Shown here: one piece after another, positions 1-6,267 of the stretch
Layout: each line of letters starts with the position of its first letter
How positions within the stretch are numbered: position 1 is the first letter of the stretch
From: Salibacteraceae bacterium
GTDB taxonomy: Bacteria; Bacteroidota; Bacteroidia; Flavobacteriales_G; Salibacteraceae
Direction of reading: 5' to 3'
DNA length: 6,974 bases
Assembly (NCBI GenBank): GCA_023262195.1
Contig: JALRDM010000130.1
Span: 1 to 6,974 of the forward strand
Position numbers and translations under genes: made by a program
The notes under the pieces: model-generated
The model's input: the letters and a program-made list of their open reading frames with translations, nothing else
What the model was told of the DNA's origin: nothing
Database searches by the model: none

Positions 1-84
1 ATACATATTACCGATACTAAAGGTAGAGCTCCAGAACCTCTAGTAACCGATGACTTTAATTGTATTGGTGTAGATCCATTTTAG
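1..84 (+). CDS. C-terminal end of an unidentified protein (cut by window edge)
   Basis: Frame 1 is open from the window edge to a TAG at 82-84 and encodes 27 residues, ending in TDDFNCIGVDPF. The tail has no motif I recognise, so no function is proposed. It lies on the same strand as the ClpP gene that follows; 63 nt separate its stop from the clpP ATG and contain a candidate promoter, so the two need not be co-transcribed. With so few residues it could also be a chance open frame, although its position directly before a promoter-like sequence and its unbroken frame favour a real gene end. Confidence 0.45.
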   Translation: MHITDTKGRAPEPLVTDDFNCIGVDPF

Positions 85-107
85 TTCCAATTTGACATAT
101 TTTGGTG

Positions 108-115
108 TACGTTTG
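108..115 (+). promoter_or_regulatory. Candidate Bacteroidota -7 promoter element before clpP
   Basis: TACGTTTG matches the Bacteroidota primary-sigma -7 consensus TAnnTTTG exactly and ends 32 nt before the clpP ATG at 148, giving an expected leader of about 25-30 nt. The -33 position (around 84-87, GTTC) matches the TTTG consensus poorly, so this is an inference from one half-element. No Shine-Dalgarno sequence lies between it and the ATG, which is usual for this phylum. Confidence 0.35.
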
Positions 116-147
116 ATGCTCGTTTTCTAGTAAATACCAAATTGAAT

Positions 148-741
148 ATGAGTACCATTTTAGCCGACAAGAAAACAGAAGACAAGCCAGATAAAATGAG
201 CGAACAAATGCTTATTGGCAAAAAGTATCTCGACAAGAGAATGGTTTTTCTCTGGGGTGGTGTTGATGACGACTCGGCAAAACACGTGATCGACCGTCTA
301 CTCTATCTTGAAGCTGAGAAACCAGGGGAAGAGATTAAGTTTTACATCAATTCTCCGGGAGGATATGTGACCTCTGGAATGGCTATTTATGATACTATGC
401 AACTCATCTCAAGCCCTGTAAGCACCATATGTATGGGGTTGGCGGCATCTATGGGTTCAATTCTTTTATCAGGAGGAGCAAAAGGTCATAGGACGATTTT
501 TAATCACGGTAGAGTTATGATTCATCAGCCAAGTTTAGGTGGTTTTCAGGGTACGGCTAGCGACATTGAAATTCAGACTAATGAAATCGTGAAGACGAAA
601 GAGCTAAGCGCTCAAATTCTAGCTGATAACTGTGGCCAGTCATTCGAAAAAGTGATGAAAGATTTTAACCGCGATCACTGGCTCAACTCAACCGAAGCTG
701 TAGAGTATGGCATTGTAGACAGCGTTCAGAAAGGATTTTAA
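148..741 (+). CDS. clpP: ClpP-family ATP-dependent protease proteolytic subunit
   Basis: This is a cytoplasmic serine peptidase that forms the barrel chamber degrading proteins unfolded by a Clp ATPase. Numbered from the ATG at 148 (197 aa), the family signatures are visible: YINSPGG, the nucleophile Ser101 in AASMG, His126 in MIHQP and Asp176 in NRDHW, so the triad is complete. The Ser-His spacing (25) equals that of E. coli ClpP (S97/H122). The His-Asp spacing is 50 rather than 49, owing to one extra residue in HQPSLGG compared with HQPLGG. The N-terminal 28 residues are hydrophilic and lack the usual IPMVVE-type axial loop of main ClpPs. A TTG codon at 142 in the same frame is a possible start, but the ATG two codons later is preferred. 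No clpX or tig is adjacent, suggesting a second, stand-alone ClpP paralogue. Family assignment is firm; its ATPase partner is unknown. Confidence 0.95.
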   Translation: MSTILADKKTEDKPDKMSEQMLIGKKYLDKRMVFLWGGVDDDSAKHVIDRLLYLEAEKPGEEIKFYINSPGGYVTSGMAIYDTMQLISSPVSTICMGLAASMGSILLSGGAKGHRTIFNHGRVMIHQPSLGGFQGTASDIEIQTNEIVKTKELSAQILADNCGQSFEKVMKDFNRDHWLNSTEAVEYGIVDSVQKGF

Positions 742-752
742 TTCAGAATTTT

Positions 753-1661
753 TTATCGACTGCCTTCTTTAATGGCGGTATACTTAGTAGAGTTGGCCGG
801 ATCAACCGAATCCAATAAGGGTAAAAGTTGGTTTTTTTCAGCAGGCTCTGCTTGTGAAAAGAGTTTGATAATCTCATCATTTTTAGCGGTAAAGAATAGC
901 CTTTGATTGAATGAATTGGGCTCTGCTCTGTGTGATTTTTCGATGAGTTTAATTGATTCTAAAACCTTGGCCCTTCCCTCGGCTACATTCTCACTCAATT
1001 GGTCAAACCCCAAACGATGATATACATAGTATGCTTCTCGCAACGGCCTAAACCTATCGTTTAGAGCATTTTCCACTAACCAATATCGGTTGTTTCTACT
1101 CTTAAATGATTGCCAACCAGATTGACCACTCGTTTGGGCATTTTGCACAACGCGTTGCGCAAGCTGCCAATATTTTTGACCACCCATGCTCGAGTAGGTG
1201 TCATAATCTGTGGCTAGAATTACATATGCATAGTACCCTAGAACGGATGTGAATTCTGACAAATAGGCATTTTCAGAAAAGTCTAATACATCAAATTGTA
1301 AAAACCTAAATCGAACCGCTTCATCTTGATATCTTAATGTGGTTGAGGTATAGGTTGTTCCGAATATTGGTCTAGACGCTGAAACTTGAATATCAGCCTC
1401 ATATTCATCCGTGGAGATTTGTTTGGAGATATTTATGAGGATGGTACAATCAATTCTTTCTGCTGGAGAAAACTTATCTGATGTCCAACGCCTATTATTC
1501 ATGAACTCAAAAACAGAGCGTTGCATCGCTTCAAAAACCGCACGATCGTTTATAGCCACTCTTTCACTGTTCACCTGAACGGAGCAATTTAACTCTTGAG
1601 CCAATGAACTCAAAACCAGAAAGAAAACTAGTGATAAACTAAAACAGTTTTTCCAATTCAT
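753..1661 (-). CDS. porD: DUF4835 family exported protein, PorD (type IX secretion-associated)
   Basis: This 302-aa protein begins with a signal peptide: basic N terminus, hydrophobic stretch at about residues 7-19, and probable cleavage in SSLA/QEL, so it should act in the periplasm or at the outer membrane. The body resembles DUF4835: an early segment around NCSVQVNSERV, the FEAMQRSVFEFMNNRRW stretch near residue 45-60, the ADIQVSASRPIFGTTY region near 90-105, and an aromatic-rich centre (GYYAYVILATDYDTY). DUF4835 members are annotated as PorD, a type IX secretion component, but I know of no defined biochemical activity. It is the last gene of the bamD-rpoZ-coaBC operon, and its start overlaps the coaBC end by 23 nt, suggesting translational coupling. 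Placement after coaBC is typical of Bacteroidota and supports the call. recN, which I remember as commonly following it, is absent here: the convergent clpP lies 11 nt away. Confidence 0.85.
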   Translation of the reverse strand: MNWKNCFSLSLVFFLVLSSLAQELNCSVQVNSERVAINDRAVFEAMQRSVFEFMNNRRWTSDKFSPAERIDCTILINISKQISTDEYEADIQVSASRPIFGTTYTSTTLRYQDEAVRFRFLQFDVLDFSENAYLSEFTSVLGYYAYVILATDYDTYSSMGGQKYWQLAQRVVQNAQTSGQSGWQSFKSRNNRYWLVENALNDRFRPLREAYYVYHRLGFDQLSENVAEGRAKVLESIKLIEKSHRAEPNSFNQRLFFTAKNDEIIKLFSQAEPAEKNQLLPLLDSVDPANSTKYTAIKEGSR

Positions 1662-2832
1662 TTATGATATCAATTGCAACGGATTGTTTCGACTTTAACG
1701 GCATTTCTCGTATTTCCGTACTCGAGATAAATGTAACCTTATTTGTATCCGTACCAAAACCCGCACCTGCATCATTCAGCGAGTTTAAAACAAGCATATC
1801 AAGGTTTTTATCGGCTAATTTCTTTTTGCCATTCGCTAGCTCATCATCTGTTTCAAGTGCAAATCCAATGAGCTTTTGGTGCGCTTTCAGTTCGCCCATG
1901 GCTTTGAGAATATCTATGGTAGGCTTCAATGCTATGCTATTCATACCACCACTCTCTTTCTTCTGCTTTGTTTGAAATGGTGTCTGAGGAGTATAGTCGG
2001 CTACTGCCGCAGACATTACAAGAGCATCACAATGCTCAAACCTCTCGTTAACCGCATTAAACATTTCTTGGGCTGTTTGAATATCTACACGCTCAATTGA
2101 ATCAGGAGCTGTAAGGTTTGTAGGGCCAGTAATTAAGGTGACTAAAGCTCCATGAGCATGAGCTGCCTCAGCCAGAGCAAAACCCATTTTTCCAGAACTG
2201 TAATTACCAATAAATCGAACTGGGTCTATTGGCTGATGCGTTGGTCCAGCAGTAATTATGATTCTTTTGTTAGTGAGAGCAATACCATCTTGAAAATGGT
2301 CAGATACCTTACGCACAATTTGTTCCACCTCAGCCATACGACCTTTGCCAATCAAACCACTTGCAAGTTCTCCTTCGTCAGAATCAATTATCTGCACCCC
2401 ATTTGAATTCAGGATTTCAAAATTCTTTTCGGTTGTCCAATGCTTATACATATCCAAATCCATAGCTGGAGCAACGTATATCGGACAATTTGCACTTAGG
2501 TAAGTGGCGAGTAAGAGATTATCGCAATTCCCTGAGCATAGTTTACTTAATGTACTGGCTGATAATGGGGCAATTAGCATCAGGTCAGCCCACTTTCCGA
2601 GCTCGACATGATTTACCCATTCTCCACTTTCCCTGGATTTGATGAAATCAGAATAAACAGGATTTTTCGAAAGAGTTGCTAGTGTTATTGGAGTAACGAA
2701 ATCTTTTGCAGCTTCCGTAAGAATTACCCTTACGTGTGCTCCTTGTTTAACTAGCAAACGAACCAGCATGGCAGACTTATAAGCTGCTATGCTGCCAGTA
2801 ACTCCAAGAAGGATGTGCTTTTCGCTGAGCAC
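1639..2832 (-). CDS. coaBC: Bifunctional phosphopantothenoylcysteine decarboxylase / phosphopantothenate-cysteine ligase
   Basis: CoaBC performs two successive cytoplasmic steps of coenzyme A synthesis: it ligates cysteine to 4'-phosphopantothenate, then decarboxylates the product to 4'-phosphopantetheine using FMN. At 397 aa it has the usual full length. The N-terminal flavoprotein domain (about 1-180) shows TGSIAAYK (12-19), catalytic His75 in NHVELGKWADL, the PLSAST form of the PASANT motif (89-94), PAMDLDM (122-128) and ELASGLIGKGRM (155-166). The C-terminal ligase domain shows ITAGPTHQPIDPVR (193-206), Asn210 in GNYSSGKMG, and Lys289 in KQKK; these last positions match the E. coli numbering exactly. 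Unlike E. coli, residue 125 is Asp instead of Asn and residue 158 is Ser instead of Cys, both in the decarboxylase site (see findings). The start is a GTG 11 nt after the rpoZ stop; the first structural strand follows at once, so no longer start is needed. Confidence 0.96.
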   Translation of the reverse strand: MLSEKHILLGVTGSIAAYKSAMLVRLLVKQGAHVRVILTEAAKDFVTPITLATLSKNPVYSDFIKSRESGEWVNHVELGKWADLMLIAPLSASTLSKLCSGNCDNLLLATYLSANCPIYVAPAMDLDMYKHWTTEKNFEILNSNGVQIIDSDEGELASGLIGKGRMAEVEQIVRKVSDHFQDGIALTNKRIIITAGPTHQPIDPVRFIGNYSSGKMGFALAEAAHAHGALVTLITGPTNLTAPDSIERVDIQTAQEMFNAVNERFEHCDALVMSAAVADYTPQTPFQTKQKKESGGMNSIALKPTIDILKAMGELKAHQKLIGFALETDDELANGKKKLADKNLDMLVLNSLNDAGAGFGTDTNKVTFISSTEIREMPLKSKQSVAIDIINELEKLF

Positions 2833-2843
2833 TTTTTTAATTG

Positions 2844-3209
2844 TTATTCAGCGTCCTCTGCCTTAGCCGTCTGATCCTCGTCCTCATCAGGATTACGGAA
2901 GTAGACTCTGTTTGCAAGAAATTCCTCCATTGCCAATGCAGATGGTTTGGGAAGTCTTTCATACATTTTAGAGATTTCGATTTGCTCGCGATTCTCAAAA
3001 ATTTCTTCTAAACTATCGGTAACCGAAGCAAATTCTTGAAGCTTTTGATCCAATTCCTGCTTAAGTGTGGTACCAACCTGATTAGATCTCTTAGCCATTA
3101 TAGCTATGGCCTCATATACATTATCACAGTGTTGCTCCAACTCAACAACGTCTCTCGTCACAATACTCGAGGGAGCTTCTAACTTCTGGTAATTCTTAAG
3201 CTTGTCCAT
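2844..3209 (-). CDS. rpoZ: DNA-directed RNA polymerase omega subunit
   Basis: This small subunit binds the C-terminal part of beta-prime and assists RNA polymerase assembly. The 121-aa product contains the omega core at residues 16-45 (VTRDVVEL followed by NVYEAIAIMAKRSNQV), which corresponds to the TRD...N.YEA...AKRANQ signature of the family. A helical middle region (about 48-86) and an acidic tail rich in Asp/Glu (107-121) follow; I remember such C-terminal extensions in Bacteroidota omega proteins, but only the core is diagnostic. Its ATG overlaps the bamD stop by 1 nt (TAATG), a classical translational-coupling arrangement, and coaBC follows 11 nt later. No promoter is visible between these genes, so omega is probably made from the bamD transcript. 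Confidence 0.93.
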   Translation of the reverse strand: MDKLKNYQKLEAPSSIVTRDVVELEQHCDNVYEAIAIMAKRSNQVGTTLKQELDQKLQEFASVTDSLEEIFENREQIEISKMYERLPKPSALAMEEFLANRVYFRNPDEDEDQTAKAEDAE

Positions 3210-4009
3210 TATGCTTGATTTTGCTCTTGTAATTGCTTCTTCAGCAAATCTTTATTCAAATTCTCTGCTTCCCGTTCGTATTCACTCTCCGGAAAGCGGT
3301 CTGCAAAAGTAAGATATGCTTCCAAAGCCTTTTCCATTCTTTCGCTTTTTTTCTCTTCTACGCTATTGACTGCCAATAAATATGAAGATTTATACCATAA
3401 AAACCATGTCTCTTCGCTATATCTGCTATTGGGATATCGGTCATTAAAGTTCTTGAATGCCACAGTAGCGGCTCTGTATGCCTCTCTATTATAATAGAGC
3501 TTGGCGCTCTTGTAATCTTTTAGCTCGATCTTATACCTCAATTCATCTAAGAGGGTGTTTGTGCTATCAATTAAATCACTTTCTGGATGCTGAATGGTGA
3601 ATAGTTGAAAAGATCTAATCGCTTTGTATGTATCTGTTTGATCTAGAGAATACTTCGGTGAAAGCTCATAGTTACAATATGCCGACTTAAACTGGGCTTC
3701 CTCTGCATATTCACTATGTGGATAGTTTTTAAAAAACTGCTCATAACGGTGCGAGGCAAGTATATAGTCCTTTAACCCTAACTCACATTCGGCCAAAGTG
3801 AATGCAATTTTCTCTCCTTTCTCTGATCCTCGGTACATGATGTAGAGTTCGTCAAGAAGAGGATATGCTTTTGCAAATTTTTCACCATCCATATATTGAA
3901 TGGCCATATCATATTTGTATTGCATATCATCACTGCGAAGCACTTTTCGGTGTTCTCCGCAACTCACCAATACTCCCGCTACAATGATGATTGAAAGAAA
4001 TCTAGACAT
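3209..4009 (-). CDS. bamD: Outer membrane protein assembly factor BamD (TPR lipoprotein)
   Basis: BamD is the essential lipoprotein partner of BamA that helps insert beta-barrel proteins into the outer membrane. From the ATG at 4009 the product is 266 aa, starting with a lipoprotein signal: Arg3, hydrophobic residues 4-15, and lipobox LVSC with the acylated Cys17. The rest is a chain of TPR-like helix pairs (about 29-62, 65-97, 126-160, 165-195 and 225-250). Diagnostic details include ASHRYEQFFKNYPHSEYAEEA (85-105, shown by its ends ASHRYEQ and YAEEA), SPKYSLDQTDTYKAI (117-131) and NDRYPNSRYSEE. An in-frame TTG at 4033 would add eight residues before the signal peptide, so the internal ATG giving a standard lipoprotein signal is preferred. 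It heads a four-gene minus-strand operon with rpoZ, coaBC and porD; envelope biogenesis links it to PorD. Confidence 0.94.
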   Translation of the reverse strand: MSRFLSIIIVAGVLVSCGEHRKVLRSDDMQYKYDMAIQYMDGEKFAKAYPLLDELYIMYRGSEKGEKIAFTLAECELGLKDYILASHRYEQFFKNYPHSEYAEEAQFKSAYCNYELSPKYSLDQTDTYKAIRSFQLFTIQHPESDLIDSTNTLLDELRYKIELKDYKSAKLYYNREAYRAATVAFKNFNDRYPNSRYSEETWFLWYKSSYLLAVNSVEEKKSERMEKALEAYLTFADRFPESEYEREAENLNKDLLKKQLQEQNQA

Positions 4010-4104
4010 ATAAGCTGGCAAAGCTACATTCAATTTACATGTAAGCGTGTTAATAAAAGCTACGTTTCAGCGGAACTCAATGATTCTTGAAATTGTCTTA
4101 ATAC

Positions 4105-4112
4105 TACATTTG
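4105..4112 (+). promoter_or_regulatory. Candidate Bacteroidota -7 promoter element before the oxoamine synthase gene
   Basis: TACATTTG matches TAnnTTTG exactly and ends 34 nt before the ATG at 4147, almost the same distance as the candidate element before clpP. The expected -33 TTTG (around 4081-4084) is not well matched. The element lies in the 137-bp divergent region 4010-4146, which must also hold the bamD operon promoter on the other strand. A GAGG at 4129-4132 is 14 nt from the ATG, too far to be a convincing ribosome binding site. Confidence 0.4.
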
Positions 4113-4146
4113 CATAGCAATACCAGTTGAGGTAAAATAATTTTAT

Positions 4147-5391
4147 ATGAGAGATATTTTTGAGAAAATTCGGGAAAATAAAGGACCACTAGGTCAGTAC
4201 AGTAACGTTGGTCATGGATATTTCTTTTTCCCAAAATTAGAAGGTCCAATTTCCAATAAGATGCAATTTAGAGGAAAAGATGTTCTAGTATGGAGCCTGA
4301 ATAACTATTTGGGACTTGCAAATCATCCAGAGATTAGAGAGGTTGATGCTAAGGCCACTAAAGATTGGGGTAATGCTTATCCGATGGGTGCCCGAATGAT
4401 GTCTGGAAACTCAAATTATCATGAGCAACTTGAGCATGAGCTATCGAGTTTTGTTGGAAAGGAAGACACCATTCTATTGAATTATGGTTATCAAGGAATC
4501 GCTTCAACGGTTGACGCACTCGTAGATCGAAATGATGTTATAGTGTATGACAGCGAATCTCATGCATGCATTATGGACGGAATGCGCATGCACATGGGTA
4601 AGCGATTTGTTTTTCAGCATAATGATATTGAGAGTTTAAAAACTCAATTGGAAAGGGCAACTAAATTGGTAAGCGATACCAATGGTGGTATTCTTGTAAT
4701 TACTGAAGGCGTGTTTGGAATGGCTGGTGATCAAGGCAAGCTCAAAGAAATTGTAGACCTCAAGTCTCAGTACGATTTCAGACTTCTTGTGGATGATGCT
4801 CACGGTATCGGAACGCTTGGAGCCACCGGAGCTGGTGCTGGTGAGGAACAAGGCTGCATGGATGGTATCGATGTCTACTTTGGAACCTTCGCTAAGGCTT
4901 TCGCCACGATTGGAGCATTCATTTCATCAGAGGAGAAAATTGTAGAATATTTAAGGTACAATACTCGTTCACAAATATTCGCCAAGTCACTTCCTATGCC
5001 ACTCGTAATTGGAGCTTTGAAGAGACTTGAAATGATCAGGACTCAACCCGAACACAAGGCCAACCTTTGGAAGGTGACTAATTCGTTACAATCAAAATTG
5101 CGCGAAAACGGTTTTAACCTGGGGAGAACCAATTCTTGCGTGACTCCAGTATTCTTAGATGGTGGCCCGTTCGAAGCGGCTAATGTCATACTAGACTTAA
5201 GAGAGAATCATGGCATTTTCTGCTCGATGGTAATCTATCCTGTAGTTCCAAAGGACACAATCATGTTGCGGGTTATTCCAACCGCAATTCACACAGAAGA
5301 AGATGTGAACTACACCATTGAGATATTTGGAAAGGTCAAAGACAAATTAGCGCAAGGTGCATATGCCAAGGATAAAATCATGTATGCATAG
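4147..5391 (+). CDS. Alpha-oxoamine synthase (serine palmitoyltransferase / cysteate acyltransferase type)
   Basis: This 414-aa cytoplasmic PLP enzyme belongs to the family that condenses an amino acid with an acyl thioester, with loss of CO2, as do KBL, AONS, ALAS and serine palmitoyltransferase. Visible landmarks are NNYLGLANHPE near residue 52, GARMMSG near 80, His139 in SHACIMDG (stacks on PLP), Asp216 and His219 in VDDAHG, and the Schiff-base Lys250 in GTFAKAFATIG. The TFAKAF context resembles serine palmitoyltransferase (TFSK) more than KBL (TLGKALGG). Length and the start at the first ATG suit the family. Bacteroidota carry such enzymes for sphingolipid bases, and a Flavobacterium johnsoniae member makes capnine from cysteate for sulfonolipids; either role is possible, so no symbol is given. 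The gene is a single transcription unit, with its own candidate promoter and a strong terminator downstream. Family assignment is firm, substrate is not. Confidence 0.9.
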   Translation: MRDIFEKIRENKGPLGQYSNVGHGYFFFPKLEGPISNKMQFRGKDVLVWSLNNYLGLANHPEIREVDAKATKDWGNAYPMGARMMSGNSNYHEQLEHELSSFVGKEDTILLNYGYQGIASTVDALVDRNDVIVYDSESHACIMDGMRMHMGKRFVFQHNDIESLKTQLERATKLVSDTNGGILVITEGVFGMAGDQGKLKEIVDLKSQYDFRLLVDDAHGIGTLGATGAGAGEEQGCMDGIDVYFGTFAKAFATIGAFISSEEKIVEYLRYNTRSQIFAKSLPMPLVIGALKRLEMIRTQPEHKANLWKVTNSLQSKLRENGFNLGRTNSCVTPVFLDGGPFEAANVILDLRENHGIFCSMVIYPVVPKDTIMLRVIPTAIHTEEDVNYTIEIFGKVKDKLAQGAYAKDKIMYA

Positions 5392-5414
5392 AGGAGGTCA
5401 AGAGCATGACAAAT

Positions 5415-5451
5415 AAAAAAAAAGGCGTTGAGAATTCAACGCCTTTTTTTT
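5415..5451. terminator. Bidirectional rho-independent terminator
   Basis: A perfect 8-bp stem, GGCGTTGA pairing with TCAACGCC around a GAAT loop (5424-5443), is preceded by nine A residues (5415-5423) and followed by eight T residues (5444-5451). It is therefore a canonical intrinsic terminator when read from either strand. It lies between the convergent oxoamine synthase gene (stop at 5391) and the FKBP isomerase gene (stop at 5475) and would end transcription from both sides. Confidence 0.93.
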
Positions 5452-5474
5452 GCTCCGAAGTTTTCTTAATTATC

Positions 5475-6263
5475 TTAACCCTCCACGCTTAGCAGTTCAA
5501 CTTCAAATACCAAAACTTCGTTTGGTCCAATTTTTCCTCCGGGTGACCGTTCTCCATATCCCAGTTCGCTTGGTATGTAAAACTTATACTTGGCTCCAGG
5601 CTTCATTAATTGCAATCCTTCGGTCCAGCCTTTGATAACCTGACCTAATCCGAACGTGGCTGGCTGACCGCGCTCTACTGAACTATCAAATACATCACCA
5701 TTGGTTAGGGTACCGTGATAATGCACAGTGACTTTACTCGATGCACTAGGAGCAGCTCCCTCCCCTTCTTTTATTATTTCATATTGTAGACCTGACTCTG
5801 TGGTCATTACACCATCCTTCTTACCGTTTTCAGCCAACCACTTTTCACCTGCTTCTTTTGCCAACTTCGCTTTTGCAGCCATCAACGCAGAGATATACTC
5901 ATTTAGAAACTGTTGAGATTCTTGAACCGTCATCTTTGGGTTCGGGTTATTGGTAAGCGCATCCATTATACCCTTATTTAAGGCTGCGTAATCTATTTGT
6001 TGCACACCTTGTGATTTAAAGTTTTCACCAAGAGATATTCCATATGCGTAGCTCATTTTCACGATATCATTTTCCATATCCATGTTGCTTCCAAATAAGG
6101 TCTTCATTTCCTCTTGCGTCTTCAAAACCTCAGATAGTTTCGCATCCAATTCAGACTGTTTCGATAAAATCTCGTCCTGTTTTTGAGCTGTAGGTTTCTG
6201 AGCAAATGCTGCAGCACTAACGCAAATGCACATCGCGCATACTAAAAGTGTTTTTCTATTCAT
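5475..6263 (-). CDS. Exported FKBP-type peptidyl-prolyl cis-trans isomerase (FkpA/Mip-like)
   Basis: This enzyme isomerises Xaa-Pro bonds and acts as a folding helper outside the cytoplasm. From the ATG at 6263 it is 262 aa, with a signal peptide (basic NRK, hydrophobic core to residue 19, cleavage AFA/Q at 21-22). Next come a polar helix with coiled-coil character (about 25-58), an FKBP_N-type helical dimerisation domain (about 62-150; YAYGISLGENFK, then LNKGIMDAL), and a complete FKBP_C domain (156-259). Binding-pocket residues equivalent to FKBP12 are all present: Tyr182, Phe192, Asp193, Phe204, Val209, Ile210, Trp213, Tyr236 and Phe253. The open frame extends to 6353, but that would put 30 basic residues before the signal and overlap the upstream gene, so 6263 is preferred. 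It follows the DjlA-like gene by 4 nt. No lipobox Cys is seen, so a soluble periplasmic protein is most likely. Confidence 0.94.
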   Translation of the reverse strand: MNRKTLLVCAMCICVSAAAFAQKPTAQKQDEILSKQSELDAKLSEVLKTQEEMKTLFGSNMDMENDIVKMSYAYGISLGENFKSQGVQQIDYAALNKGIMDALTNNPNPKMTVQESQQFLNEYISALMAAKAKLAKEAGEKWLAENGKKDGVMTTESGLQYEIIKEGEGAAPSASSKVTVHYHGTLTNGDVFDSSVERGQPATFGLGQVIKGWTEGLQLMKPGAKYKFYIPSELGYGERSPGGKIGPNEVLVFEVELLSVEG

Positions 6264-6267
6264 ATTA

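Noticed and set aside
1664..2406. Three plus-strand open frames (1664-1975, 1876-2100, 2152-2406)
   Set aside because: They lie antisense inside coaBC, whose conserved motifs cover the whole region; their translations show no recognisable domain and overlap one another.
4019..4026. Minus-strand TAGCTTTG as the bamD promoter
   Set aside because: It matches the -7 motif, but the transcript would start only about 5 nt before the ATG and no TTG lies at the right upstream distance; too weak to annotate as a feature.
4010..4033. Upstream TTG start for bamD
   Set aside because: It adds eight residues before a standard lipoprotein signal that begins exactly at the ATG at 4009.
4067..4249. Minus-strand 60-codon frame spanning the divergent region and the start of the oxoamine synthase gene
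   Set aside because: It overlaps the conserved N terminus of the oxoamine synthase and the promoter region, and its translation has no recognisable feature.
4636..4851. Minus-strand 71-codon frame inside the oxoamine synthase gene
   Set aside because: Antisense to the PLP-binding region of a clearly real gene; composition is that of a shadow frame.
5450..5916. Plus-strand open frames 5450-5635 and 5728-5916
   Set aside because: Both are antisense to the conserved FKBP domain, and the first begins within the T tract of the terminator.
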